Both the position numbers and the translations under genes were made by a program. A stretch of DNA of 64,000 bases from Fimenecus sp964540535 (GTDB lineage: Bacteria > Bacillota > Clostridia > Oscillospirales > Acutalibacteraceae). Below are positions 34,070-41,038 of this stretch, piece by piece. The stretch lies in assembly GCA_964540535.1 (NCBI GenBank), contig CAZIMO010000008.1, forward strand, positions 1-64,000, written 5' to 3'. The notes under the pieces are model-generated. The model made no database searches and was not told where the DNA came from. It saw only the letters and a list, made by a program, of their open reading frames with translations. Numbering within the stretch: the stretch's first letter is position 1; each line of letters starts with the position of its first letter.

Positions 34070-34555
34070 ATGAAAAAAATTCTTGCCATTGCTATGGCGC
34101 TTGTAATGATGATGGCTGTTGCAGTTCCTGCATTTGCGGCTGATCTCAGTGTAAAAGACACTGACGCCGGCGAAGTTGTTATCTCAACAAGCACAAGCAC
34201 AGAGGACGGTAAAGACGGCGACTGGTATCTTGTTACAATTCCTGCTGACACAACAATTGCTTGGCGTACAGTTGCAACAGAGCTTGAATATTCTGTTGAA
34301 ACACACCTTCTTTACGGCAAAACTCTTGATGTTGATGTAACAAGCGATAATTATGTTATGACATACGCTCCCGAAGAGGGCGTTGCTCTTGAACTTGCAT
34401 ATGCTCTTACAGGCGATGTAAACGCAAACTTTGCAACTGTTACATATCCGGAAGTTTCAAAGACAGTTTCTGTTGACATTACTTTAGACGCTTGGAACAA
34501 TGCAGTTGTAGGCGAGTATTCAGACACTCTCACATTCACAGCAGCTATTGTTTAA
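34070..34555 (+). CDS. Small secreted module protein, array member 3
   Basis: 161 residues. The signal peptide is of the shared MKKILAIAMALVMMMAVAVP type. Mature framework: YLVTIPADTTIAW, LEYSVETHLLYGKTLDVDV, LELAYALTGD, AWNNAVVGEYSDTLTFTAAIV. The opening after the signal (DLSVKDTDAGEVVISTSTST) is closest to member 2. Acidic, Thr-rich, no cysteine. Confidence 0.8.
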   Translation: MKKILAIAMALVMMMAVAVPAFAADLSVKDTDAGEVVISTSTSTEDGKDGDWYLVTIPADTTIAWRTVATELEYSVETHLLYGKTLDVDVTSDNYVMTYAPEEGVALELAYALTGDVNANFATVTYPEVSKTVSVDITLDAWNNAVVGEYSDTLTFTAAIV

Positions 34556-34578
34556 TTAGATTTAGGAGAAAATAAATT

Positions 34579-35055
34579 ATGAAAAAGTTTTTAGCACTTG
34601 CTATGGCTCTCACAATGATGATGGCTGTTGCAGTTCCTGCATTTGCATCAGAGCTTAATGTTAATGCACAGTCAGGCGACGCATTGGTTTACACTGACAT
34701 TTCGGAAGTTACAGGCGACGGTACTTACACAGTTACTTATCCCGCATCAATGCCTCTTACATGGGGTGATGCAACAACTGCATTTGAGTATTCAGTAACA
34801 AGCCAGCTCAAAACAGGCAAATGTGTTTCTGTTTCAGTTGCTGACAAAGACGACGATTACAATATGGTAAACGCAGACGGTGCAACTCTTGCATATACAC
34901 TCGGCGGTACAACAGCTACAAAAACATCAGCTCCCGTTGTTACAGACGAAGCTTACAATTACAGCGTTGATGTTGCAGAATCAGTATGGGCAGCAGCTGC
35001 TTTTGATGAATATAAAGATACACTTACATTCACATCAGCAGTAGTTGATCTTTGA
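34579..35055 (+). CDS. Small secreted module protein, array member 4
   Basis: 158 residues, 23 bases after member 3. Shared signal peptide, then YTVTYPASMPLTW, FEYSVTSQLKTGKCVSVSV, TLAYTLGGT, VWAAAAFDEYKDTLTFTSAVV. It carries one cysteine (GKC). It reads YTVTYPA where several paralogs have YTVTIPA. It is the only member of the array that ends in TGA. Confidence 0.8.
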   Translation: MKKFLALAMALTMMMAVAVPAFASELNVNAQSGDALVYTDISEVTGDGTYTVTYPASMPLTWGDATTAFEYSVTSQLKTGKCVSVSVADKDDDYNMVNADGATLAYTLGGTTATKTSAPVVTDEAYNYSVDVAESVWAAAAFDEYKDTLTFTSAVVDL

Positions 35056-35082
35056 TTCTTAATTTTAAGGAGATAAAGAATT

Positions 35083-35556
35083 ATGAAAAAGATTTTGGCT
35101 CTTGCAATGGCTTTCGTTATGATGATGGCTGTCGCAGTTCCCGCATTCGCAGGCGAAATTAAAGAGACAACAGATCAATCCGGCGAAGCGCTTGTTAAAA
35201 CAGATATTTCTACGGTAGGCGCAGGTACTTACACAGTTACTTATCCGGCAGAAATTGTTGTTCCGTGGTCTTCTCCTGCTTACTCAGTAAACTACACAGT
35301 TGAAACACAGCTTGTAGTAAATAAAACTCTCAATGTTTCAGTTGCTGACAAAGATACAGCTACTCTTGTTGGTACAATGACAGCAGCAGATACAACCGAT
35401 ACTCTTGTTTATGACCTTTCCGGTGATGTAACAGTTGACTATGAAGGCGTTCAGAACGAAACAGAAACTCTTACATTTACAGTACAGGATTGGAGCAAGA
35501 CAATCGCTGAATATTCAAACTATATAACATTTACAGCAACTCTTGCTGACAAATAA
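35083..35556 (+). CDS. Small secreted module protein, array member 5
   Basis: 157 residues with the shared signal peptide. Framework: YTVTYPAEIVVPW, VNYTVETQLVVNKTLNVSV, TLVYDLSGD, then ETLTFTVQDWSKTIAEYSNYITFTATLADK. The final strand ends in Lys instead of a small hydrophobic residue. It is 27 bases from both neighbours. Confidence 0.8.
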   Translation: MKKILALAMAFVMMMAVAVPAFAGEIKETTDQSGEALVKTDISTVGAGTYTVTYPAEIVVPWSSPAYSVNYTVETQLVVNKTLNVSVADKDTATLVGTMTAADTTDTLVYDLSGDVTVDYEGVQNETETLTFTVQDWSKTIAEYSNYITFTATLADK

Positions 35557-35583
35557 TTTTTAAATTATTTAAGGAGAAAAACT

Positions 35584-36060
35584 ATGAAAAAAATTATAGC
35601 TTTTGCTATGGTTCTTGTTATGATGATGGCTGTTGCAGTTCCTGCATTTGCGGCTGACATCACAAAAGAAACCGCACAGTCCGGCAGTGCAACAGTTGCT
35701 ACAACCACATCGGACACAGATGCTAATTACACAGTAACTTATCCTGCAACAACAGTAATCGCTTGGGGCAACACTGACCCTGTTAATGTAAACTATGCAG
35801 TTACATCACAGCTTCCCATCGGTGCCTCTCTTGAAGTTTCAGTTACAGCTGATAACGATGGCAAAATGACAAGCACAAATGCTGTCGGTTATGAACTTGT
35901 TTATACTCTTACAGGCGGCGCTGCAGAAACATTCTCAGAAATCAACAATGCCGTTGCTCCTGCAACAGATGTAACAGTTGCTATTGCTGACTTCTCACAG
36001 GCAGTTCCCGATACTTATGAAGGTACACTCACATATAAAGTAGTTTACACTGCTGCATAA
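35584..36060 (+). CDS. Small secreted module protein, array member 6
   Basis: 158 residues with the shared signal peptide. Framework: YTVTYPATTVIAWGN, VNYAVTSQLPIGASLEVSV, ELVYTLTGG, then VTVAIADFSQAVPDTYEGTLTYKVVY. The ADF instead of W-containing strand and the IGASL turn recur in member 10, suggesting these two share a recent origin. Confidence 0.8.
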   Translation: MKKIIAFAMVLVMMMAVAVPAFAADITKETAQSGSATVATTTSDTDANYTVTYPATTVIAWGNTDPVNVNYAVTSQLPIGASLEVSVTADNDGKMTSTNAVGYELVYTLTGGAAETFSEINNAVAPATDVTVAIADFSQAVPDTYEGTLTYKVVYTAA

Positions 36061-36092
36061 TCGATTCCTAATTTATAAAGGAGAAAAACAAT

Positions 36093-36563
36093 ATGAAAAA
36101 GATTTTAGCTTTAGCTATGGCACTTGTTATGATGATGGCTGTTGCTGTTCCCGCATTCGCAGAAGAGCTTAATTCAAACGTAAACACAGGCGATACAACA
36201 GTTATTGTTGACGGTACAAACGGCGGCGAACTTAAAGACGGTAATTACACAGTTACAATTCCTGCAACAGTTAACCTTACATGGGGCAATGACGGTGCAG
36301 ACGAATATTCAGTTACAAGCCAGCTTGTTACAGGCAAACGCGTTAAGGTTGAGCTTGCAAAATCAGTTGATTTGACAAATGCCGCAGGCAAAACTATAGC
36401 TTTTACCGCAACTGACGCTACAGACGGTCTTTCTGCATCAGAAGTTGTTAACGACGAAGTTCACGCTTTCGATATCACAGTTGCATCAACAGCTTGGACA
36501 GCAGTTCCCTTTGATGTTTACGAAGGACAGATTTCATTCACAGCTTCAGTAGTAGACGCATAA
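36093..36563 (+). CDS. Small secreted module protein, array member 7
   Basis: 156 residues. The signal-peptide coding DNA is about 91% identical (63 of 69 bases) to that of member 9. Framework: YTVTIPATVNLTWGND, EYSVTSQLVTGKRVKVEL, TIAFTATDA, AWTAVPFDVYEGQISFTASVVDA. The last strand deviates from the usual DTLTFTA. AAGGAG precedes its ATG. Confidence 0.8.
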   Translation: MKKILALAMALVMMMAVAVPAFAEELNSNVNTGDTTVIVDGTNGGELKDGNYTVTIPATVNLTWGNDGADEYSVTSQLVTGKRVKVELAKSVDLTNAAGKTIAFTATDATDGLSASEVVNDEVHAFDITVASTAWTAVPFDVYEGQISFTASVVDA

Positions 36564-36586
36564 TTGATTAAAAATGAGGGCTTAAT

Positions 36587-37063
36587 ATGAAAAGAATAAT
36601 TTCATTGGCTCTTGCTCTTGTTATGATGTTCGCAGTTTGTATTCCTGCATTTGCTTCTGATTTGAACGCAGGAACACCTGCCGGCAATACACAGGTTTTG
36701 GTTGACGGAATAGATGATATGGGTGAAGGCTCATATACAGTCACAATACCCGCATTGGTGAAAATTCCGTGGGGAAACGAAACCGCAGATGTTGAATATT
36801 CAGTTTACTGCCAGCTTCAAACAGGCAAGCTTATTAAAGTTACAGCTTCTTCTGCAAACGGCGGTATAATGAGCAATTCTGCAAAAACTGCATCACTTAA
36901 ATATTCATTAAGTGGCACAACATATACCACTGCAAATTCAGTTATCCTTGAATCTGCACCCGAAAAGGCAACAGTAAAGGTGCTTATTCCCAATGCAAAT
37001 TGGCAAAAGGCTTCAATTGATAATTACAGCGGTACATTAACATTCACAGCAGAGCTTGTATAA
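36587..37063 (+). CDS. Small secreted module protein, array member 8
   Basis: 158 residues. The signal peptide (KRIISLALALVMMFAVCIPAFA) resembles members 2 and 10. Framework: YTVTIPALVKIPWGNE, VEYSVYCQLQTGKLIKVTA, SLKYSLSGT, NWQKASIDNYSGTLTFTAELV. It carries one cysteine in the mature part. The ribosome site is weaker (GAGGGC), so its expression may be lower than that of its neighbours. Confidence 0.8.
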   Translation: MKRIISLALALVMMFAVCIPAFASDLNAGTPAGNTQVLVDGIDDMGEGSYTVTIPALVKIPWGNETADVEYSVYCQLQTGKLIKVTASSANGGIMSNSAKTASLKYSLSGTTYTTANSVILESAPEKATVKVLIPNANWQKASIDNYSGTLTFTAELV

Positions 37064-37086
37064 AAGTTTTTAAGGAGAAAAACACT

Positions 37087-37551
37087 ATGAAAAAGATTTT
37101 AGCTTTAGCTATGGCGCTCGTTATGATGACGGCTGTCGCAGTTCCTGCATTCGCAGCTGTTGAAGGCGGCGCAAACGCAGGTAACGATACAGTTATTGAA
37201 ACTCTTACAACAAAAGAAGACGGCACAGACCCCACATACTATACAGTAACTATTCCTGCATCACAGACAATCTATTGGGAAGCAACAGCAACAGATGTTG
37301 AATATACAATCAACAGCCAGCTTGCAACAGGCGACAAGGTTAATGTTACAGTTACAGGCAGCGGTCTTATGACAAACGGCACAAATACTCTTGCTTACAC
37401 AATCGCAGACGCTGAATACACAGCTTCAGCATCAGTTGTAGTTGATGAAACAGATACAGTTACAATCGACACATCAGCAGCTGCTTGGACAACAGTTCCT
37501 GTTGACACATACGCAGATACTCTTACATTCACAGCAGCTATCGTTAAATAA
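37087..37551 (+). CDS. Small secreted module protein, array member 9
   Basis: 154 residues with the shared signal peptide. Framework: YTVTIPASQTIYWEA, VEYTINSQLATGDKVNVTV, TLAYTIADA, AWTTVPVDTYADTLTFTAAIVK. It is the shortest of the nine standard members. AAGGAG precedes the ATG. Confidence 0.8.
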   Translation: MKKILALAMALVMMTAVAVPAFAAVEGGANAGNDTVIETLTTKEDGTDPTYYTVTIPASQTIYWEATATDVEYTINSQLATGDKVNVTVTGSGLMTNGTNTLAYTIADAEYTASASVVVDETDTVTIDTSAAAWTTVPVDTYADTLTFTAAIVK

Positions 37552-37578
37552 TCGGGCTGAATAAAGGAGTAAACGACT

Positions 37579-38082
37579 ATGAAAAAATTTCTTTCAATTG
37601 CTCTTGCGGTTGTTATGATGTTTGCAATCTGTATTCCTGCTTTTGCAACAGATATTACAAAGAATACAGATCAAACAGCACAAGCCGAGGTTGTAACAGT
37701 TTTCGATGAAACAAAAGATTGGTCATACACTGTTACAATTCCCGCAGGTGTTACTGTTGATTGGAACAACACAACTGCACAGGCAATGACATACAAGGTT
37801 GAATCACAGCTTCTTATCGGTGCTTCTCTTAAAATTTCAGCTAAAGCTGATAACGAGGGATTGATGACAGCAACAGGCACAACCGATACTCTTTCTTTCA
37901 CGGTTGCAGGCGGCGACGAAGTTGTATTCGGCGCAGTTAATCCTGTTAATACAACAGCTCCCGATGTTGTTGACGGTACAAATGTATCAGTTACAATTGC
38001 TGATTTCACAGGCAAAGCAGTCGGCGCTTACACAGGCACACTTACATATACAGTAGAATATGTAGCTCCCGTTACAGAATAA
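37579..38082 (+). CDS. Small secreted module protein, array member 10
   Basis: 167 residues, the longest. Signal peptide KKFLSIALAVVMMFAICIPAFA. Framework: YTVTIPAGVTVDWNN, MTYKVESQLLIGASLKISA, TLSFTVAGG, VSVTIADFTGKAVGAYTGTLTYTVEYV, plus a short APVTE tail. It pairs with member 6 through IGASL and ADF. The last small protein before the anchored surface protein, 48 bases away. Confidence 0.8.
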   Translation: MKKFLSIALAVVMMFAICIPAFATDITKNTDQTAQAEVVTVFDETKDWSYTVTIPAGVTVDWNNTTAQAMTYKVESQLLIGASLKISAKADNEGLMTATGTTDTLSFTVAGGDEVVFGAVNPVNTTAPDVVDGTNVSVTIADFTGKAVGAYTGTLTYTVEYVAPVTE

Positions 38083-38130
38083 TCGACCTCCGTGTTGATT
38101 TATTAAAATTTTTCAAGGAGGTGGATTTCA

Positions 38131-39165
38131 TTGAAAAAAGTATTGAGCGTTGTTATTTCAATTGCAATGCTTTTGGTAATGGCTGTTCCGAGCTTTGCAA
38201 TGCAGCTTAGCACCGAAGTTCCGTCTGAACATACCGTAACAGTTAATTATAATGAAGGCGGTTATGCTCTTATCAACGGCAAATTCTGTGCTGACGGAGC
38301 AGAGTTTAAAGTTAATAGATTTGGTGAAATCAACCTTGGAGTCTGGCTGGAAAATAGGCATCATCTTAATAAGATTACCGTAAACGGCGTCGATGTTACC
38401 GATGAATATGTTTACGGAAATTTGAAAATAAGCGATATTGCCGAGGATACTCATATTGATATTGTCTTTGGGAAATGCTTTGATGACCCTAACGACAACT
38501 GTCAAATGACCAATGTAGAGGGTACGGTTTATTTAGGCGATAATGAGCTTAAAGATGCCGAGCTGAATTTTGATTTCGGCAATGCAACTGTAACAACTGA
38601 TCATAGCGGCAGATATAAGGTCTATGATATTGCCGAGGGCAAACATTTCGTTACAATTTCAAAAGACGGAACGGTTCTTGCGAATACTTCTTTTGTTGTT
38701 GTTATGACAGATGACGGTGATGAGGTTGTTCTTGCGGTAGCGCAAGACGGCACACAGGTGGTTATCGTTCCTACAGGAACAGAATGGATTTATCTTGATT
38801 TTTATATCGTTGACAAAAACGGTGACGGAATTCCCGATAAAAATCCAGATGATACCGACCCCGGTGACCCATATAATCCAGACCCTGTTGATCCCGACAA
38901 TATAAACAAGCCTGATGACGGCAATAAACCCAACGACGGTTATGACGGCGGCGACGAGGATAAGGACAACGACGGTGTTATAATTAAGCTTGGCGAAAAA
39001 AAGAGACCTGTCATTATACCCAATATCCCAAATACTCTTGCAGAGCTTTTACAAAATCCTGTTGCAATGAGTTCAATAATGGCGTTAAGCTTGTTCTTGT
39101 TCATCATTATTTTCTTTAAACGCAAAAAAGATAATGAAGAAGAGGAAGAACAGCCTGCTGTATAA
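38131..39165 (+). CDS. C-terminally anchored surface protein closing the operon
   Basis: 344 residues starting with TTG after AAGGAGGTG. A signal peptide (cut near PSFA) is followed by a compact domain (about 25-125), a carboxypeptidase-regulatory-like beta-sandwich (VEGTVYLGDNELKDAELNF ... TTDHSGRYKVYDI), and an acidic calcium-loop-like stretch (VDKNGDGIPDKNPDDTDPG). An Asp/Asn/Pro/Gly-rich spacer leads to a membrane helix near 310-328 with a Lys/Arg-Glu tail. IPNTL just before the helix loosely resembles a sortase motif but lacks the usual small residue. It is the only anchored secreted product of the operon and is therefore a candidate base for the assembly. Confidence 0.78.
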   Translation: MKKVLSVVISIAMLLVMAVPSFAMQLSTEVPSEHTVTVNYNEGGYALINGKFCADGAEFKVNRFGEINLGVWLENRHHLNKITVNGVDVTDEYVYGNLKISDIAEDTHIDIVFGKCFDDPNDNCQMTNVEGTVYLGDNELKDAELNFDFGNATVTTDHSGRYKVYDIAEGKHFVTISKDGTVLANTSFVVVMTDDGDEVVLAVAQDGTQVVIVPTGTEWIYLDFYIVDKNGDGIPDKNPDDTDPGDPYNPDPVDPDNINKPDDGNKPNDGYDGGDEDKDNDGVIIKLGEKKRPVIIPNIPNTLAELLQNPVAMSSIMALSLFLFIIIFFKRKKDNEEEEEQPAV

Positions 39166-39182
39166 AATTTTATACCAATCAT

Positions 39183-39904
39183 AACCACCCGTCAAACGGG
39201 TGGTTTGCTCGCCCCTATAAGGGGCAATTACCGGCCAGCGCCTAAAGACGCTGGCTTTCACTTTGTTCAAGCCTATTGCCTTTGCCTCTTTTGCCGCCCT
39301 TTAAAGGGCGTTTGTATTACCTGCTACCCTTGAAAGGGTCTTCGTACTCTCGTACGCTTAATTTGTCTAACGCTATATCATGTTTCTCTTGCTCTTCTAT
39401 ATATTTTCGTATGGTTGCTTCATTTAGTCCTACTGTGCTTACATAGTAACCCTCTGCCCAGAAATGTCTATTCCCATACTTGTATTTCAAATTTGCATGT
39501 TTATCAAACATCATCAACGCACTTTTCCCCTTCAAGTATCCCATGAAACTTGACACACTTATTTTTGGTGGTATACTTAATAGCAGATGTACATGGTCGG
39601 GCATCATATTCCCTTCTAGTATCTCTACTCCTTTATACTTGCACAGTGTTCTTATGATTTCTTGTAAATCTGCTCGGTACTGTCCGTATATCGCTTTTCT
39701 TCGATATTTTGGTATGAACACTATATGATATTTACACATCCATTTTGTGTGTGATAAACTATTACTTTTATTTGCCATAAAATCTCACCTTTCCTTTACA
39801 ATAAGCCTGAACAACTTTATTGTATCATTTGGTGGGATTTTTTGGTATAACCTCTTATTTCCCACCCGCATAGCGGGTGCTTTTCTGTTTCGTGCGTTCC
39901 GCTC
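39183..39904 (-). mobile_element. IS200/IS605-family element, single transposase gene
   Basis: The transposase gene (39317-39778) is flanked by subterminal hairpins as in this single-strand-transposing family. On the left-end side CACCCGC/GCGGGTG is at 39863-39879. On the right-end side are AACCACCCG/CGGGTGGTT (39183-39205), GCCCC/GGGGC (39211-39225), GCCAGCG/CGCTGGC (39234-39255) and the perfect CGCCCTTTAAAGGGCG (39295-39310). No accessory tnpB and no terminal inverted repeats are seen. The exact borders are not determined. Confidence 0.75.
39317..39778 (-). CDS. tnpA: IS200/IS605-type transposase (Y1 HUH)
   Basis: A 153-residue single-strand DNA transposase that cuts and pastes at hairpin-flanked ends. 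The HUH metal motif is in PDHVHLLLSIPP near 62-73. The catalytic tyrosine is within the last third (GYYVSTVGLNEATIRKYIEEQ near 112-132). KYHIVFIPKYRRK near 16-28 is the usual N-terminal signature. Length is normal and the frame is intact, so the element may still be active. The ribosome site (AAAGGTGAG) and ATG are on the minus strand at 39778. Confidence 0.96.
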   Translation of the reverse strand: MANKSNSLSHTKWMCKYHIVFIPKYRRKAIYGQYRADLQEIIRTLCKYKGVEILEGNMMPDHVHLLLSIPPKISVSSFMGYLKGKSALMMFDKHANLKYKYGNRHFWAEGYYVSTVGLNEATIRKYIEEQEKHDIALDKLSVREYEDPFKGSR

Positions 39905-39930
39905 TCAACTGTCTTAAGACACTAATAATT

Positions 39931-39958
39931 AAAGCCACTCTGAACGAGTGGCTTTTTT
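39931..39958 (+). terminator. Terminator hairpin beyond the IS element
   Basis: AAGCCACTC (39932-39940) pairs with GAGTGGCTT (39946-39954), then six Ts on the plus strand. The plus-strand gene it should serve ends at 39165, on the other side of the IS element, so the element may have been inserted between that gene and its terminator. Confidence 0.7.
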
Positions 39959-39984
39959 ATGTTTTGTTAAATTACGAGTAAGAT

Positions 39985-40869
39985 TTAATTTTTAACAGCG
40001 CCGAGATATTCTTCTAAACACTGATTACTGTTTTTCATTTCTGTGGCGGCTTCAATACCCACATAGCGCCAGTGCCACGGCTGATAAATCATTCCCGTCA
40101 CCTCTGTTTTATCGTTGGGATAACGAAGAACAAAGCCGTATTTATATGCATTTTGTATGAGCCATTTGTATTCGTTTGTCGAGGCAAAGCCTGCGCTTGC
40201 ACTGATAATATCAACTGCAAGTCCTGCGCCGTTTTCACTGCATCCCGCAGGTTCAATTCTTTTTTCTGTGTTAGATTTTGCCTCTTCCTCACTCATACCT
40301 TGAAATACGAATGACTGAATTTTGTTGCTGTAAAGAGTTTGCTGACCTTGATAACTGCAATATGCCGAATAGGGGGTCAGCACATAGCCTGCCGTCAATG
40401 CATCGGTATACATAAGCTGATATGCTTCTGATACTCGGCTGTCAGCGGTTACAGAGCTTCCCTCAATAACGGGAGAAAGCAATGGGGAATATTTTCTGTC
40501 AAGGGGATATGACTTGCTTATAAGGGTTACAGCCCAATTTTCGCCTGCAAGCTCTGCCATAGGGTCATAATTGCTCCAAGATGCGGACGGATTTTCAGAA
40601 GGTTCTTCGGGCTCGGAAGGATTTTCTTCGGGAGCGCCGCTTGATGACGGCTCTTCTGACGGCGGTTCTTCTTTCGCTGTGTCGGTTATGGGCTCTTCGG
40701 GAGATTCTGTCGCAACCGGTTCTGTAATGCTTTCGGTGGGAGTTTCAATTTTCACCTTGTTGTAGTTTCCGTCACGGCAAAAAACAGCATAAAGCGCAGA
40801 AAGAACGCCCAAAATTACCACAAGAGTGACAAATAAAAATATTTTTATCTGCAAACGTCTTTTTTTCAT
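39985..40869 (-). CDS. VanY-like M15B protein with altered active site (probable pseudoenzyme)
   Basis: 294 residues from the ATG at 40869 (behind AAGGAC): membrane anchor (about 8-28), a Glu/Pro/Ser-rich spacer, then a D-Ala-D-Ala carboxypeptidase-type domain (about 95-290). The fold is intact: LLSPVIEG, SAYCSYQGQQTLY, GLAVDI, YGFVLRYP and PWHWRYVG. In the first zinc motif S-E-H-x-x-G-x-A-x-D the histidine is Asn (SENGAGLAVD; codon AAC). The catalytic Glu before PWHWRYVG is Gln (CAG). The Asp and the last His remain. Hydrolysis of peptidoglycan stems is therefore doubtful; binding or regulation is possible. The gene is complete and unfragmented. Confidence 0.85.
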   Translation of the reverse strand: MKKRRLQIKIFLFVTLVVILGVLSALYAVFCRDGNYNKVKIETPTESITEPVATESPEEPITDTAKEEPPSEEPSSSGAPEENPSEPEEPSENPSASWSNYDPMAELAGENWAVTLISKSYPLDRKYSPLLSPVIEGSSVTADSRVSEAYQLMYTDALTAGYVLTPYSAYCSYQGQQTLYSNKIQSFVFQGMSEEEAKSNTEKRIEPAGCSENGAGLAVDIISASAGFASTNEYKWLIQNAYKYGFVLRYPNDKTEVTGMIYQPWHWRYVGIEAATEMKNSNQCLEEYLGAVKN

Positions 40870-40960
40870 ATTCAACAAGTCCTTAAATATACTTTTTGTA
40901 TATATAGTTTAGTATCTTTTCTTTTCAATGTCAATATTTACAAAATTTTTTAAAATAATA

Positions 40961-40989
40961 GTGACTTAACTGAAAAAGTGTGATACAAT
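40961..40989 (+). promoter_or_regulatory. Promoter of the M28-peptidase operon
   Basis: GTGACT (40961-40966) and TACAAT (40984-40989) are 17 bases apart, 50 bases before the start codon at 41039. Confidence 0.55.
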
Positions 40990-41038
40990 ATTTTAGAATA
41001 TAGCGTGGTGATTTATGCCACATTCGGAGGTCATTGTT

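Noticed and set aside
33547..38082. Repeats every 0.5 kb as a CRISPR-like or integron cassette array
   Set aside because: The repeats are signal-peptide codons plus ribosome sites of real genes. No attC-like palindromes, integrase or cas genes are seen.
33048..38082. WxL-domain or S-layer-homology proteins
   Set aside because: No W-x-L pair near the C-terminus, no SLH motifs, no LysM or choline-binding repeats; only a Trp in the first strand region.
39183..39310. Hairpin cluster as rho-independent terminators of the surface operon
   Set aside because: None has a T-run; their series of palindromes fits the right end of the IS200-type element better.
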